A DNA stretch of 64,000 nucleotides from Porites lobata (Eukaryota > Cnidaria > Anthozoa > Scleractinia > Poritidae), in the NCBI GenBank assembly GCA_942486035.1, contig CALNXK010000034.1, forward strand, positions 3,015,001 through 3,079,000, written 5' to 3'. The first letter of the stretch is position 1, and every line of letters starts with the position of its first letter. The notes below the pieces were generated by a model. That model saw only the letters and a list, made by a program, of their open reading frames with translations, was not told where the DNA came from and did not search any database. The position numbers and the translations under genes were made by a program. Shown one piece after another: positions 12,001 through 25,737 of this stretch.

Positions 12001-15000
12001 ATCAAGACAACCGCGTTTCATAGCACAAATAGACATCTGTCCTCCTTTCCTCAAAGTCACGCGCGGCGCGCAAAAAAGTAAAATTATGCAAATTAACGAT
12101 AAAAAGGAGGAGAGACTTTTTCTCAAGCTGGGGCTCCGCCCTAGTTACTCGCGGCTTCGCCGAACGCCCCTCGCGCGAAAATTAAAGAAAAATAAGAGAC
12201 TCTTCGCAGTCTATTACCTGTGTGAGTTCTTATATGCTCCTTAAGCGTGCTAAAGCGCGTGAACATTTTTTCACATTCTCCACACTTGTACGGTTTATCC
12301 TCGCTGTGTACTGGCATATGGACTTTGAGGTCGGTGGAGCGTGCAAAGCGCCTGCCACATTCATTACATTCAAACGGCTTCTCTCCTAAAAAAAAAAACA
12401 AGCAAAGTAACGCATCCTGCAAGTACACAATACGCTGAAGCTAATTTCTTAACCTTTTACGAAGATATTTCCATTTCGGTGTATTTGACACATTATTTTC
12501 CTCTCACACCAGTTAGGAGATGGAATAAAACGAGTGTCGCCCTTTGTCCATCGACGATGGCACACCCAATAACAAAATACAACTGTAGCCTGCAAGAAGA
12601 GTGATAAGTCCTACTGATTTTACATGACTAAAACAATTTGAAACTAGAGGAAATATTAATAACATGGTTTTCACAACGATACGAAACCTCTGCCACAAGC
12701 GTATCGCTAGTTTTCGTTTCCTACTTTAACTTCCTACGACTTTTTATTGTCGTTTTGTTTTCCCAAGTACAGCAACTAAAAGTCAAAAGTCGACGTTTAC
12801 TGTAGAGAGAAGTGATTTGCGGCATTCCTGTTCACAGATCCTCTGTTTTCTCTTTAGAGAACGTCAAGTGCGAGTATGGGGTGAGGTGGCGAAAAGAGAA
12901 AATGGTTCCTTCCTTTTTTTCTCGCGGTTTTCGCGTCGCTCTCGCAGGAAAACTTAAACTGTCAAGTTGTTGAAAAAAAAAAGGACAACGCCTGTGGACT
13001 GGATATTCGCACCTTAAAACCCAAATGAACTAAAAGGCAAAAGAGCATATCATACCAGAATGCACAATGGCATGTCGCTTAAAGGTTATTGTGGATATGA
13101 ACTCTTTCTCACAGATGTCACATTTAAATGGTTTCACTCCTGTGTGTCGTCCCATGTGAGATTGCAGCTCAAGCTGAGTACGGAATGTCTTGTCACACTC
13201 AACACATTTAAAAGGTTTGTCCCCTGTATGCACCGCCTGCAGAACAAATAATGCCAGCAACTGAATTAGCATTAGCCCCGTTTCAAGCATTAAATGTAGC
13301 AATGAAGGAAACGTAGGGGGTACGTCTGTTGGAACTGGCTATTCTGATCAGGTAACTTGTAAAGACATGCATGTGTTGAGTAAGCATCATTTTGATTTCA
13401 GTTGCAGGAACAAGTTTTTCTAGCTGATTAAACAACTTCCCTTATCTAAAGCCGCAATACCCAGACAGGTTTTCCTCCTGAATTTTTACGCTATTGAAGA
13501 CGGCTAAATTTGAAAAGATGTTCCTTGACAACTGTCCTTTTTCAAGATCAAGGGGCGTTAGCTTTTAAGAAAGCCTAAGTACAGCTTAATCATTCTAAAG
13601 TTCCATCTCACAACGTATTGTACAAAATTTATATACTCCAACGTCGTTTGCCTTTAAACAACCGGACTTGCCTGATGGGACTTGAGTCCAGTCTGAATAG
13701 CAAAACCTTTACCACACACATCACATATAAAAGGCTTTTCCCCAGTGTGGGTCCTCATGTGATCTCTTAGCCTGGCTGGTCGTGTAAACTGTTTCGGACA
13801 GACGTCACACTTGTAAGGCTTGTCACCACTGTGGGTGAACTTATGCTTCACCAGGTCAAATGACTGGATACAGGCGAAGTCACACTGGTCACACTTGAAA
13901 GGCTTCTCGCCTATAATGCAACGTTTTCAATGATTGTTACAAAAAGATTTTTTCCGTTAGAACTCCTTATCTGACTCTAAACCACTTGACATTAAGATTG
14001 AGCCACATTTTAAGCAAGGCTTTCTTGTTTACTAATATGCAACTCGAGCTTACAAAATCTGTTCAGCCTTTACTCCGAGATACAGTAATAATAACACGAA
14101 ATGTTACTCCAAGCAATGCATAAGAAAGAACAAAAAACAAAAACGAAACCAAATTTTAATCCTGGATTAGCAATAATCGGCCTTTCAGGAACCGCGCCAA
14201 GGTTGATTTTATAATAGAGTGGCTTGGAAATTGAAGGGGGTATCCCTAGACTAGGATCGAACAGTCTCTCCTTTTTCTAACTCCGCCTTTACGACCACGT
14301 TTCCGTCAAGCGAAACGTGCGAGACGCGACCACGCACGTGACTGGAGGTGGTGTCGCGCCTTCGTCGCTCAACGCTCACTGACGCATGCATTCCCCTCAC
14401 CTGAAGAAAAAGAGAGATTGACCGCAGTCTAGGGTATTGCAAATGTGGCTTACTCTTTAAAAATAGTAAAGTACTCATCACTCAGTTGGAACTTCAGTGC
14501 AAGAAAACAAAAGAGTGTATTGTCTTAGAATCATTGTGAACGAAGTAAAATAAAACAAAATAGCCAAACTAAAATTAAAGAGTTACTCTCACGCTTGACT
14601 CTGACTGCATCATGGAACACTTCTCTTATCATTCATGGTCTTAGGTATCAAAACGTACAGACTGTACAGTTATAATACATGGAGTACCTACCAGTATGAA
14701 TGCGGTAATGTCGCTTGAGGTCATCATATCTAATAAAAGCTTTATCACATTGATCACATTTATGGGGTTTTTCTCCAGTGTGTCTGAATGCATGGCGTGA
14801 TAGTTCAGCTGGTGTCTTGAAGGCTTTGTCACAGCCCGCCACGTCACATTTGTGGGGCTTTTCCTCCTGATGCACTCGACGATGAACCCTGCCAATATGT
14901 AAGATGAATATTTTAAACCATGTGATAAAACTCTTTTCGTTATGTGCACCAAGGCTGCGAAAAAATGCTCTGAATTGCTGCCACTGTCGTTTGGTAGTGA

Positions 15001-17905
15001 AGGTGTACAGGGAAGAATGTGTGCTCCCACAAAATATTCATATCCACCCCATGGAGGGTTGTTGGACATTCAGAAAGTGAGGGGCTTTTAAGACCAAAAT
15101 TCTTAAAGGAGAGTGTGAAGCAAAACTGGACTTTCCAGATACGTGGGTGGTGGGGTGGTAGTGGAAGTGGTGGGGGGGGGGGGGATAAATCCCCCCAAAA
15201 CAGCGATGGGGGAGTATGGATATTTGCTGGAACAACAATAGCCTGGGTTGCAGCCAGCCCACCCACTCGTCTAAACCCTTTGTATAGCTCTATACAGAAG
15301 GCTTAGAGCATCTGCGACGCAGGCAAGAACAACAACACCTTTCGTAAAACAGATTTGAAAACATTACAACGAATTCTCTTATCTGGTAAACTGCATTAAC
15401 TTAACAAAATAGATATGAAAAAAACCTTGAAAATTCACGCAGAATATATTACCTGAGTGATCCAGGGTTATTGAAAGCTTTGCCACAACCCTCATGATCA
15501 CAGATGTAAGGCCTGTCCTCTGAATGTGACAGAACATGAGATCGCAGGGAGCTGGGGTTATTGAATGCCTTGTCACAGTACTCACACTCATAGGGCTTCT
15601 CACCTGTAATAAAATACATGCATCAGGCTATTATCATCCCACCTCTAATGTCACCAAAGTCTGTTCTCCTAAATTAACTTGGCAGATGTAACATTTTCCA
15701 TTACTCTTGATCACAAGTTATGTTCAAGATCAGTGGGCAGCAAGGGGCTACACCTGCAACCTCACACACAGCCAAATTAAGCAATAGCAGGGACATGACA
15801 AGCCTCTGGACTGTTACAGCAAAATGCAACAAAAGTCTTACGACACATGATGAAGCAGAACAGATACTTATGCAGAAATGATGAAAAAACTACCACATGT
15901 TTTACACAAATTAGGTTAGCCTTGTTATCAAGAGGTTAAAGATACACTGTTGTGCAGCTACCTTTTTGTGAGCTCACAGGAGTCCCTCACATCTAACTTT
16001 TGCTCTCAGGCAACTAAGAAATCTTACTAGTTATTTTATAGAAATTATACACTGGGCACCTGCATTTCACAGGTTCAGAGTATGAAGCTCCCTTCAGTTT
16101 TTCTTTAAGTACAGCCTACTTACTATCTTTACATAAAGCCCTGATCAAAATTACCTGTATGTATGAGCATATGCTGGCGAAGATTGCTTGCATAGTTAAA
16201 GATCTTGCCACATACTTCACACTTGTGCTGTTTCTCCCCAGATGCATGTTCTCTCATGTGACCGTAATATGACCATGAACGAATGTAAGATTTTCCACAT
16301 ATCTCACATGTGTATTTTGGCTTGCCATCATCTGCAATGAGGAAAAAATTCATTACTGGAATTCACTCTCGATAATCTGAACACTAAAACAAAGGAGACT
16401 CAATGTGAAGGCCAAATCCTCCATGTATTTATGGCAAGTCCTAAATGGCCCATCTCATTGTTTGTGACACTGTATCATTCCGTGTTGGGATTCAAGATTT
16501 AGTAAAAGGGGAGAAAGAATTGGTCATTAAGGTAAGTAATGTTAGCTGCACTTTGTTAAATCAACAAAAAATTGAATTAAACATAAGTTATCAAATTTAA
16601 TACCAGTAAATTTTTCAACAAACTTGTGCAGCAGGATACTGTAACCTTTCTTATGTTTGACTACCTGCTACCAGGACTTCTTCTGAGGAAATCTGATCCT
16701 CAGTAAATTACATGTTGGGCACTATTAAACTGAATGTTTCCTGATGAACAGCATTAAAATCGCAGTATTGAGGGAAAATTCTGGTCAGGCTGTTGGAACT
16801 AAAGATCTGTTCACTGAAGACATTCATAACACTTAACTGTACACTGCTCTCAGAAAATTCTTGTAATATTCATCTAAACACATACCATCACCCTCAACTT
16901 CCTCCCCCTCATTTGCCTGCCCTTCTGCCACATCTACTGGTGCCTCAATCACCGCTGGGTGAACAGTGACGAGAGTGGCTCCTTGCTCCTGAGCGACAGC
17001 AGCTGCAGCCTCGGCACTGGTTGCAGCAGCAATTATAGCTTCAGTAGTTGTTGTAGTGACTCCTGATGATGGCACCGCTCCAGAGTCAGTTGTTGCTGAT
17101 GTTAAAGGCGACATCTGAGTGACACTTAGTGGCACTTGAATGGTTTGGCCACCAGGTAATTGGATGGTCTGGGTTGTTGCGCCTGGCTGAGAGGGGCTTA
17201 TCTAGAAAGCAACAACAATTTGACTTTTTGAAGCCATGTGTTACACTTTAAATGCAACAAAATGCACTAAACAACTTTATGTCTGCAACTGTTGAAAACT
17301 TCAAATGAATGAGCATTGAGAATAGAAAAAGTGATTCCTCAGTAGGACAGAACCCATGACTTGCCTGTTATCTTTTGGATGTTGTAATAATTGAGTTACA
17401 GATAGACTTTCTGTATGAGAGAGTGTGACAAAAGGCTCTTGACTTGACCTTTGCAAAATCCCCTTACTTCCCCAAGCTAAACTGAGGAAATTGGGATGAA
17501 GAATCAAAATGTAGCAGTTAATTAAAGCTGAAGAGCATATACTTTTTTCCAGGCCTTGACTTCTCTATCATTTCCTCAACCCTTTTAACTCAAGTAATTT
17601 CAAACACAACATTGAGGCATCCATCATTCTCACCTGCAAGGTAGCAAGTGGCATTTGACTGAGAGTGGCTTGAAGTGAGTTAAGAGTACTGGGGTCTGCT
17701 GATGTGACAATAGGAATGAACCTTGGAGACTGGTGTTGAAGATACTGAATGTCACCTGTGGCAGACTGGGAAAGGACCTGAACAGCTATCATCTCAGCCT
17801 GCATTGTTGACAATGTTGCTTGGTCCATTACTTGGTTTAGAACTGATGTTGGAATAGTAGTTACTTCTGTAGTCGATGCTATTGAAAATGGGAAAAAGAT
17901 GAAAA

Positions 17906-17936
<31 letters not shown>

Positions 17937-20900
17937 GCATAGCCTGATATAAACACAAGAGGGGTTGGGAGAATTCGAGACAGTTATGCAAACCCGAGAC
18001 GAAGTCGAGGGTTTGCATAACTGAGCATAACCAATTGACCACTTGATGAATGGTCTGATTTCTATGTGTTCTTTATGTACACTGCTACTTAGAGATTACG
18101 AAGCACTTTTAGCGACGACTTGGAATTACACATATTGCAGGTTGGAAATTGCATGCAATGAATTATCTTTCATAAAATTGATCTATCCAGACCTTTTCTC
18201 AGAAGAGACCCCCTGTGGTTTGATTCTTGTAAATGACCACCTCCCATAAGCGACCAACAAGTCTTCACATTTTCAGGGCTGTCAATAAGGGCTGGTAGCC
18301 AGCCAAAACTGCAGGCTAGTTAGCCATCCTTAGCTGGCTACTTTCATCTCCTTCACCACTTGTTTCCCAGTTTTGAATAACATTGAACACATATTTAAAC
18401 AGGATTAGATCTTTGACACATTAGAACAGTGCATTGTTGTGGAACGTCTAGGACATTTCCGAGACTCTAATAAAATGTCCTTAGAGGCCTCAGCCCTCAA
18501 GAACTTGTGCTTTTGGTGTGAGTTCCAAAGCTGCCTACTATTTATTATCAGCCTGCGCTACTTAAAACTTTTTTACAGCCCTGCATTTTCGGGGTCACTT
18601 ATGGGTGGTTCGACTGTATTATCAAATTCTCCATATAATAGGAAAGCACCCTAAAAATTCACCATAGTTCAACAACCACAAATTTATGACACACACTCAC
18701 TATACAAGCTTGTTTACCATTATCAATAACCATCTCCTCCTGAACCAGATTAACCTGCCCATCACTAGAGGTGACCTCCGTGCCACTACCTGCTTCGACC
18801 ACCTCCAGATACACTGCTGGCTGATCCCCCTGCCCAGACTCAGCCCCTGGCTGAATGGCTACATACAAGGTTTGAGGCTGTTGTGACTCAGAGTCATTTG
18901 CCGAAGCTGAGTCTTCCTGTTGTGGCAACACATTTGACTCTGCAGTTACTTGGCCAGCATCCTAGACAAAAAAGAGGAAGATTAGTACACCATGCTTTAA
19001 AACAACTGCATTGCTTAGTGGAGGTGGGTGCTTCCACTTTAGGCAAAGCCAACTCACAAGACAAAGTCTTGGCCCATGGCTGGTAAACCCAAGCCTTTCA
19101 GCTATCAGCTCTCAGGCCAATGGAACCAGGCACCTGTCACACTGATTTTCAGTGAAAAAATAAGGCCCGAGGGGTGGGGTAAAAGGACAATCCAAAGGCT
19201 AAATGAAACATGAGGCCATCAGGAAAATGCTGTACTAAGGACATGGAGCTGGTGCAAACAAGGCTGACTGCACTTGAGCAACCAAACTGACTGCTGACTG
19301 ACAACAAGAGATAGTACTACAGTGCTGCTAAAAGAAACTTTAATAACCTTTCAGTTGTTTGTTGTTGCCTCGTTGATTTTGATTGTTTTGCAAGATTTAA
19401 TACACTGTAGCAACATTCTTTTTTGTTCTCTGAATTGACTCAGTGTTAGCAAAAAAAAAAATCAAATAAAAAAATCATATTGTGGGGAAACAGAAGTCTA
19501 CAGTAGTATGGCCAATCATTATCAGCTATTACACTGGATCCATAGTAGTTTGTAAAAAGTGTCTTTCGTTGTGGATGGCCTGCGTAAAAATTATATACAT
19601 TACCAGCATTATTACGAGTTTTCAGAGAAAAAGAGATGGGATGCTTTAACAATATGGCCAGTTAAGCTGTAACAACTCAGGATATGTGCTAGATAATCCC
19701 TCTCACCTGCTGATTTTCTGTGGTAGCTGAGTTTTGGGAATTCTCTTCTGCTGGTGGTATTGGTAACACTTGTTGTTGTTCAACAGTTAACTCATTTTCC
19801 TTAAGAGCTGACTCTGAAGGCCCATTATCTGTTGCTCCTTCACTTAAATCTGCTGCCTTTTCTGTTAACACCTCTTTGGCTGCTAATAAATTTTAAAACA
19901 ATTATGCAAAATTATCTGTCTATGAGATCAGGAGACTAGATTTGTCACACATCTACATTGGGCTGGCAGCTTGCAGGACAATTTGTCTTGCTGCACCAAA
20001 AATATATCCTAGCCTACCGGCCTAAGGCTTCATCACACGTTTCTTCCCCATTGCGTGACGAGCCAAAAAGAATGTCTGTGTGGGAGGATAAAATTGTCCC
20101 CCATTTTAAAAATTCTAGTCGTAGTTAAAGAAAGTAGAGATTTGAAAAGCCTTCACTTTCTGTTCAAATAATGCCGCCCGTACAGAATATTATAAGCTAG
20201 CAAAAATGTAACCACGGCCTTTGAAGATTCTCTGAAGAAGATTTTAGGGAGAAGACAGAGGAACCTATTGTGACAAATGCCCGGGGGATGTACTCTGGAT
20301 ACCAGAGGCTTTTTCTTGCATGTGGCGATTATGATAGAGACTTGACTGAACTGGAAACTGCACGTGAAAAGTCTCTGACAATAAGGGTAGGGGGACAGGC
20401 ATGAATGCAGTAAATTAATAATCAAATGGTTACAAAAATTACTCTTGAGAAAATTTGCCACAGATATATGCACACTCTTATACCTGCCAACTTTTTCTGA
20501 GATATAAGCGTGAGATTTTTATCCTGGGAGTGGTGGGATTTTTGAAGACGACACGATCATTTCCGAAGATTCCCGAAGAAGTCCGAAGTCTTCCGAAGAC
20601 GTCCGAAGTCTGCCAAAGGCGAGCTCGCTCCCAGTGCTTTTCACTTCAAAAATCAGAGATGGCGAGGAAGGTATTGCCATTTATTCATTTTACACATGGT
20701 TTCCGTTCCTTACATGGGTCTGAGTTAACATATTTTTGGAAATTGTGTCAAGCAGGACGGCAACAACTCACATTTTTCAATCAGGCGTGAGAAATTGGCC
20801 CGCAGGCGTGAGCAGGCGTGAGATCGAAGTTTTCAACCCGCAGGCGTGAGACTCACGCCTAAGGCGTGAGAGTTGGCAGTTATACACTCTTTCAAAGTAG

Positions 20901-23900
20901 CATTTCTCTATATTAGCTTTGAGCCAGACATTCTGGCGCTTCCATGACATGACATTTCTTAAGATACATACCTAAACATTTTGTAAAATCTTGATAAAGG
21001 AAAGCAGAGCTGTCGGTCTAGACTGAGACCTCTGAACTGTCAATTACTTTTTTAGTCCACTAACTTTTGTGTATAATTTAAAAATTCAATTATCCTCCTC
21101 TTCCCCATATTTTCCAAATCTTGGATAAAGTAAATAACCTTATTCAAGTTCATGGAAGGTCTTCACAACTGTGAAATAAATGTGAAATGACCCCAGAAAT
21201 ATCTGCATGGATGCATGCTTCACGTTTGATTGGCTTTCTGTTAAAACTTGTGCTCAACATCAGAGCAGGAAAATGTAAATAAAATAAAATAAAAATACTA
21301 TTTGCCCTTGAATAGTTTCTTTTTGTCCTATTCCAAAGGCCTTGAAGGAAGAAATTGTTTGGTAAGACCTGAGAGCTGAAGCTGGAGTGTGTAGTTGTGC
21401 TAGCACTATTATTTTGATTTGAGTTTGATCACCGGCAAATCTTTAATACACTGTATGTCAAGAGTATTTGCACAACGCCAAATGCCAGTGTAATGGACTC
21501 TGAAGTTCGCTCAGTTTCCTAGCCCTAATTATTAAACTTAAGAGTATTTGGCTGTTTGGTGTTCAGGAAAATTTCTCTTCCTCAATCCTCCACCCAGGGG
21601 AGGAGAGGTGGGAAATGCAATTTGATCCATTTTCTATTGCCTTTTTACTGCACAGGAAAGGGTGCTCATTTTTTGATTGGGCTTTACTGTAGGCGGCCCA
21701 ATAATGATCTGGCAGCCAGCAACTATGCAACTCCCAGTGCAATAATTATTTTCCACCTACTCAACACTTAGATTTAAAAATCATTATTGAAAGAAAACCA
21801 CACAAATTTTAGGACTTTGCTGGCTGCTACTGTAGTGTCTGTAGTTATCCTGCCTACAGGTTGTACTGCTGTAAAACATTTTGACTACAGGGTAGGCTGG
21901 CCATATGCCAATAATTCACAAGTCTCATTTCAGGGACGCAGAATTAATGTAGATGTCACAGGTCAAAATTAAATTCACGTTAAATTAATAAAATATTTTA
22001 ACCTGGGTTGACGGATTCTCAATTTCCTTTGTCTACTAGCCCTAATTATTCATGAATCAGGGCTAGGAGACAAAGGAAACTGAGAATCAACCTGGGTTAA
22101 AAAATTTCAGCCTGAATATAATAATTATTTTGACCTGTAACATAAATTTCATGTCTGTACACAATCATTTGGTGTAACAAATCAAATGGAACCTGTTCAG
22201 TAGTGCTTTCATATTATGGTGCCAATGGTTCTTCACAATTTGGAAACTTGGTTTAATTTGGCAAATCTGGAACTCTTATAGGTGAAAAAGTGAAATCAAA
22301 GGGATTTATTAAATTATTGTAGCAAATGTGAGTAGTGAGGAAATTATGTTCTTCGCACACCATGGGGACATGGGTGTTGACCAGTCAAAAGTTAAGAGTT
22401 GCTTTGTCTTGTTAGTCCTACTGACCTTCTATGCTAGAAAAATAACAGGGTAAGAAAATACCTTTTCTGCTTCCTAGAAACCCGCCATAGCTCTATATGA
22501 CACATGTAAATAATTATTACTCAAAAAACATAGATGAATCACTGGGGAACACAACTTAAAATGACAAAATTTACAAGAAACTTTAAAGAACACTGGATTG
22601 AGGTTATCTGCTAGCCTTGCACTGAATAGGAGTGACACAACTTTTAAGCCAAAAATTGTTTTCAAGGTGCAGGCATTCAGTCAAATAGATAACAAAAAGT
22701 TCACAGATATGGAAAATATGACAAGGACTGATAATTCAGACTCAAGAGACAGACTGCTGTAGCAGGTTCGATGGGAAAAATGAAATGAAATTTTTGATCC
22801 TACACTGTATTTTTATTGTATTCAATTCACAGTAGTGATTGTAAATCATGATCTTTTTACCTAAGAAGTTCTTAAACTTATCACGCCACAATATGTCAAG
22901 CAAAGCAAGGAAATGCAAAGATCTAAAACACTAAATCCTCAGGATTTTGATGCAGATTTTACACACCGCTGATAATTTAACAGATACATATATATATTCT
23001 TTATATTAGGAGGCAGTCAGTTCTATGTGTAAACGCTTTTATACACTGTAAAAGGTTTTTAAATGGCCATTTTAGCACAAGAAAGCGAGATGGAAAAAAT
23101 TTATCAATCGAAGTGGAAAATTGAACTTCCAACTCACTCCATCGTACGGACACGAGTGATGAACATTTAAGCTTGCATGTACATTTCTCTTTTTCAACAA
23201 ACATTTGCCCGAAAACAACGATTATGAAACATTGAATCTGCTTCTTGACTGAAGCTACCGATTTTTCCGGAAATTAACAGTAAAAGCAGGGTCATGCTTC
23301 AAGATCCAACGCCTCTAGCCCGGGACGATCTTACAAGGAACAAGCTTTCGCAAGCTGAATTTATAATTTCTTGACCGCATGTACAACTCGTGGAAAACGA
23401 AATTAAACACAAGATACGAAAACGACTTTAACAAAAAACTGGACAAAAAGGAAATTTAGATTCTAGCAAGATTTATAGCAAACTACGTTATTCAAACGCT
23501 TCCTTTCGCTGACTCATAGCAAACTCTACAAAACACGAATAAACGCGTTGAGTAAGTGAAACAAAGGTAAAATATGGCGGCGTCGCTTTCCCGTTGTCGG
23601 TTTGGTTTACATGCAAATTTCAAGACAAAACGGAGTTATAACCGCTTCAAAACCGTTGCAATTCCCTGCAGAACTTTCCAGATTGACATTTCCTTCAGGG
23701 AAAAATAGAAAGTTAGAGAAATCTACTGGAAGGTCAGCGGAAATCGCAATTTATCTTCCACACAATCCCGCTGACCCTCCCAAAACGACAAACACTTCAA
23801 TCCGCCACATGGCTTTCCACGGTGTGCAAGAATTCATGGTTTTACCGAAATTTACCTCGTTCTCATTTTGGCTGCGACAATTGACAACCACAGAAAATGG

Positions 23901-24187
23901 TTTGAAACATTCGACTAGCTAAGAGAAATCTTTTTTCACATGAAAAATAAGAATTCTTTGGCAACAAAATTCGGTTTCTTCTTGTAGTGACGCGACAACG
24001 AATTTTGGCGGGCCTACTTTCAAGCAAGACTTTGAATGAAGAGAAGGACAGAATTCGCCTTTGTGGGGTTTTATTCTCACAATAACCAACCTCGGAGTTA
24101 TTTTAATGTATCTGTAAAACAATCATCCCCGTAAAAACCATGTTTTCTGCTAGCCTTACCTTCTTCTTGATTACTTGAAGACGCCAT
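9031..24187 (-). CDS. 15-finger C2H2 zinc-finger protein, probable transcription factor
   Basis: Exons in transcript order: 24160-24187, 19707-19882, 18718-18961, 17634-17878, 16886-17201, 16155-16331, 15453-15603, 14692-14888, 13672-13910, 13056-13236, 12218-12385, 11687-11961, 10676-10864, 9031-9603 (3159 nt, about 1052 residues, in frame throughout). Residues 1 to about 336 are acidic and Gln/Ser/Thr/Ala-rich. Fifteen C2H2 fingers with TGEKPF/Y-type linkers follow; the last 250 residues are again Ala/Gln/Val-rich, ending METD. Finger 9 is split by the intron after exon 9, which starts with GC rather than GT. The start ATG lies in AAGATGGCGTC, a YY1-like context often found at start sites. 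Exon 3 could also end at 18701 with a stronger donor, but only 18718 keeps frame with exon 4. DNA binding in the nucleus is a family inference; I cannot name a vertebrate orthologue. Confidence 0.88.
11322..11460 (+). repeat. tRNA-derived SINE, family B, copy 1
   Basis: A tRNA-like head with an A-box-like TAAGCTCAAATGATAGAGCA and a B-box GGGTTCGAATCCC is followed by GTTGAAGTCC and a tail containing GCGACGATCAT and CTTCATTT. The same order recurs at 27306-27520. The anticodon arm is irregular, so this is a retroposon rather than a working tRNA. It lies in a zinc-finger gene intron. Confidence 0.7.
17979..18021. repeat. Short palindrome
   Basis: GTTATGCAAACCC pairs with GGGTTTGCATAAC across a short GAGACGAAGTCGA centre, in an intron of the zinc-finger gene. 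Probably the remnant of a fold-back repeat. Confidence 0.6.
18274..18583. mobile_element. hAT-like MITE, copy 1
   Basis: Ends CAGGGCTGTCAATAAGG and CTTTTTTACAGCCCTG. A related copy, in the opposite orientation and sharing the CAAGAACTTGTGC-type interior, lies at 29383-29750. CATTTTC is present on both sides, a 7-of-8 match to an 8-bp duplication. The CAGGGC terminus fits hAT elements. Confidence 0.75.
20480..20883. mobile_element. TIR element with 8 bp target duplication
   Basis: Inverted ends ATACCTGCCAACT and AGTTGGCAGTTAT are flanked by ACACTCTT (20472-20479 and 20884-20891). The right side has several GGCGTGAG repeats and the left side has repeated CCGAAG(A/T)C units. The 8-bp duplication fits a hAT-type element. 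It lies in the first intron of the zinc-finger gene. Confidence 0.8.
21958..22138. repeat. Fold-back element
   Basis: Nested inverted arms: an outer ACAGGTCAAAATTAA against TTATTTTGACCTGT, and an inner AACCTGGGTTG...TAGCCCTAATTATT against its complement. The near-palindrome runs through most of the 180 bp. It lies in an intron of the zinc-finger gene. Confidence 0.75.
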
Positions 24188-24288
24188 CTTCTCTCGAAGA
24201 ACTCCCAGAGTTCTGTGCGAGGCGACGAAGTTGGCAAATGCACGGTCCGCAGTGCGTGCTTCTTGGTACCTGAGGCGGGCGGGATGCA

Positions 24289-24645
24289 TTTGGGGCGCGA
24301 TCCATTCAACCAGACTTTCCGGAAATTTCGGTCCAAAACTCAATGGATCGGTTCGGTCCAATTGGAAAAGTTTCGAAAAAACGGGTCCACCTTTTGAGGT
24401 GGTCCTCTTTTCCCGGTCGGACCGGTTGGAATTTTGGTTGAATGGATCGCGCCCCAAAACTTCCGGACTAGTTTCGGTCCAAAACTCGATTGGCCGCGAT
24501 CCATTCAACCAAAAATCAGATCGGTCGGATCGGGAAAAGTGGTCCACCTCAAAAGGTGGACCAGTTTCTTCGAAGCTTTTCCGGTTGGACCGAACCGATC
24601 CATTGAGTTTTGGACCGAAATTTCCGGAAATTTTGGCCTTTTGTC
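24289..24645. repeat. Large inverted repeat just upstream of the zinc-finger gene start
   Basis: The arm 24307-24453 is the inverted copy of 24488-24640, with a spacer of roughly 35 bp. Shared blocks include GGTCCAAAACTC(A/G)AT, GGTTGAATGGATCGCG and CCACCTTTTGAGGTGG. Each arm is itself partly palindromic. It begins about 100 bp upstream of the start codon at 24187. The open frames seen across it are by-products of the symmetry. Confidence 0.8.
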
Positions 24646-25737
24646 ACGTCTGGAGCGCCATTGATTGTCTTTGATATCAGCCGGGGGCTATATCTTTCAG
24701 AAACCCATTACCGACGGTTCCGTCCTAAGGGGCTGTCAACATATTCGCTTTTCTCCGCTTAACGTCAACTGGTAGGCATATCCCGATTGCGCTCTAAAAT
24801 TCGCCAAAAAGTACTCAAAACATAGCAAAAAGTGCTCAAATTTTTGGAAAAGTGCTTGAAATTTGGAAAGAGTGTGCGAAAGTTGCTCGTATTTTTTTTA
24901 TTATTTCCCAGCAGATGTTCATAGATATTCTGAGTTTTATCAAAGCTTTAACCCTCGATTTTCTTATGAGTTTTCGGAAGTGAAACACCAATGTTTTTTT
25001 TTTCAAAATCGACTGTTCCCACGGTTAAGGTGATTCCCTAGTAAAAGAACGTAACATAGATTGTAGATGAAACTTGGTACACTGATGTAACAAGTCAAGA
25101 AGATGATAAAAAAGTAATAAAAAGTGGGGGTCACCCTGCTCGTTTTGACGTCACAATGCTGACAAATACGGCTATTTAGAACCCTTTTACAAAAACCGCG
25201 GTGAGCCCAAAACTAGACAAAAAGGAGAGTTTTTTCGATGATGCATGTGGTATCACACAGAATTAGACTTTAATGTATTGTTTATCCACTTAAGTACTAG
25301 AAAAATACCTTTTAATGCCCTTGTTTTTACCTTACGCTACAAAGTAGAATTAAATTGGACACGCGCTACTCGATCCGTGATAGCTCAATCCGTACAATTT
25401 AGTAAAATTGCCGAAAAACTGAACATAGATTTGTGCCCATTTTTTTCTCATCGAAAGCAAGCACTGTCCTTATTAAAATCATGAAATAAAAAATGGGGGT
25501 CACCGTACTCGTTTTTGCGGTAGAGCTGCAGAAAGTGCGCACCAAATGCATTTTCTCCGATATTTGAGAGAGGACTGGGGCGAGTGTCAAAATAGAATGT
25601 ATGTGAAAGGGGGAAGAAAGTATTAAAAAATCCGTTTTTACAGAATTTACATCGAGATATCACATTTAGGTCACAATGTGATAAAGAAAGCGTTTAAATG
25701 AAAATCAAAGTGAATAAGCACAAGTTAATGCACCTAT

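Noticed and set aside
14641..15306. Frames of 74-142 residues overlapping zinc-finger exon 8 and the G-rich tract near 15170
   Set aside because: They are shifted frames of the true exon or low-complexity Gly/Pro translations with no motif.
23578..23922. ATGGCGGCGTC context and a 106-residue frame as a separate plus-strand gene
   Set aside because: The start-site-like motif is suggestive but the frame has no domain, homology cue or splice partners I can support.
24098..24674. Overlapping frames of 60-149 residues on both strands near the zinc-finger gene start
   Set aside because: They run through the inverted repeat 24289-24645; only the first 28 nt of coding sequence at 24160-24187 fits the splice model.
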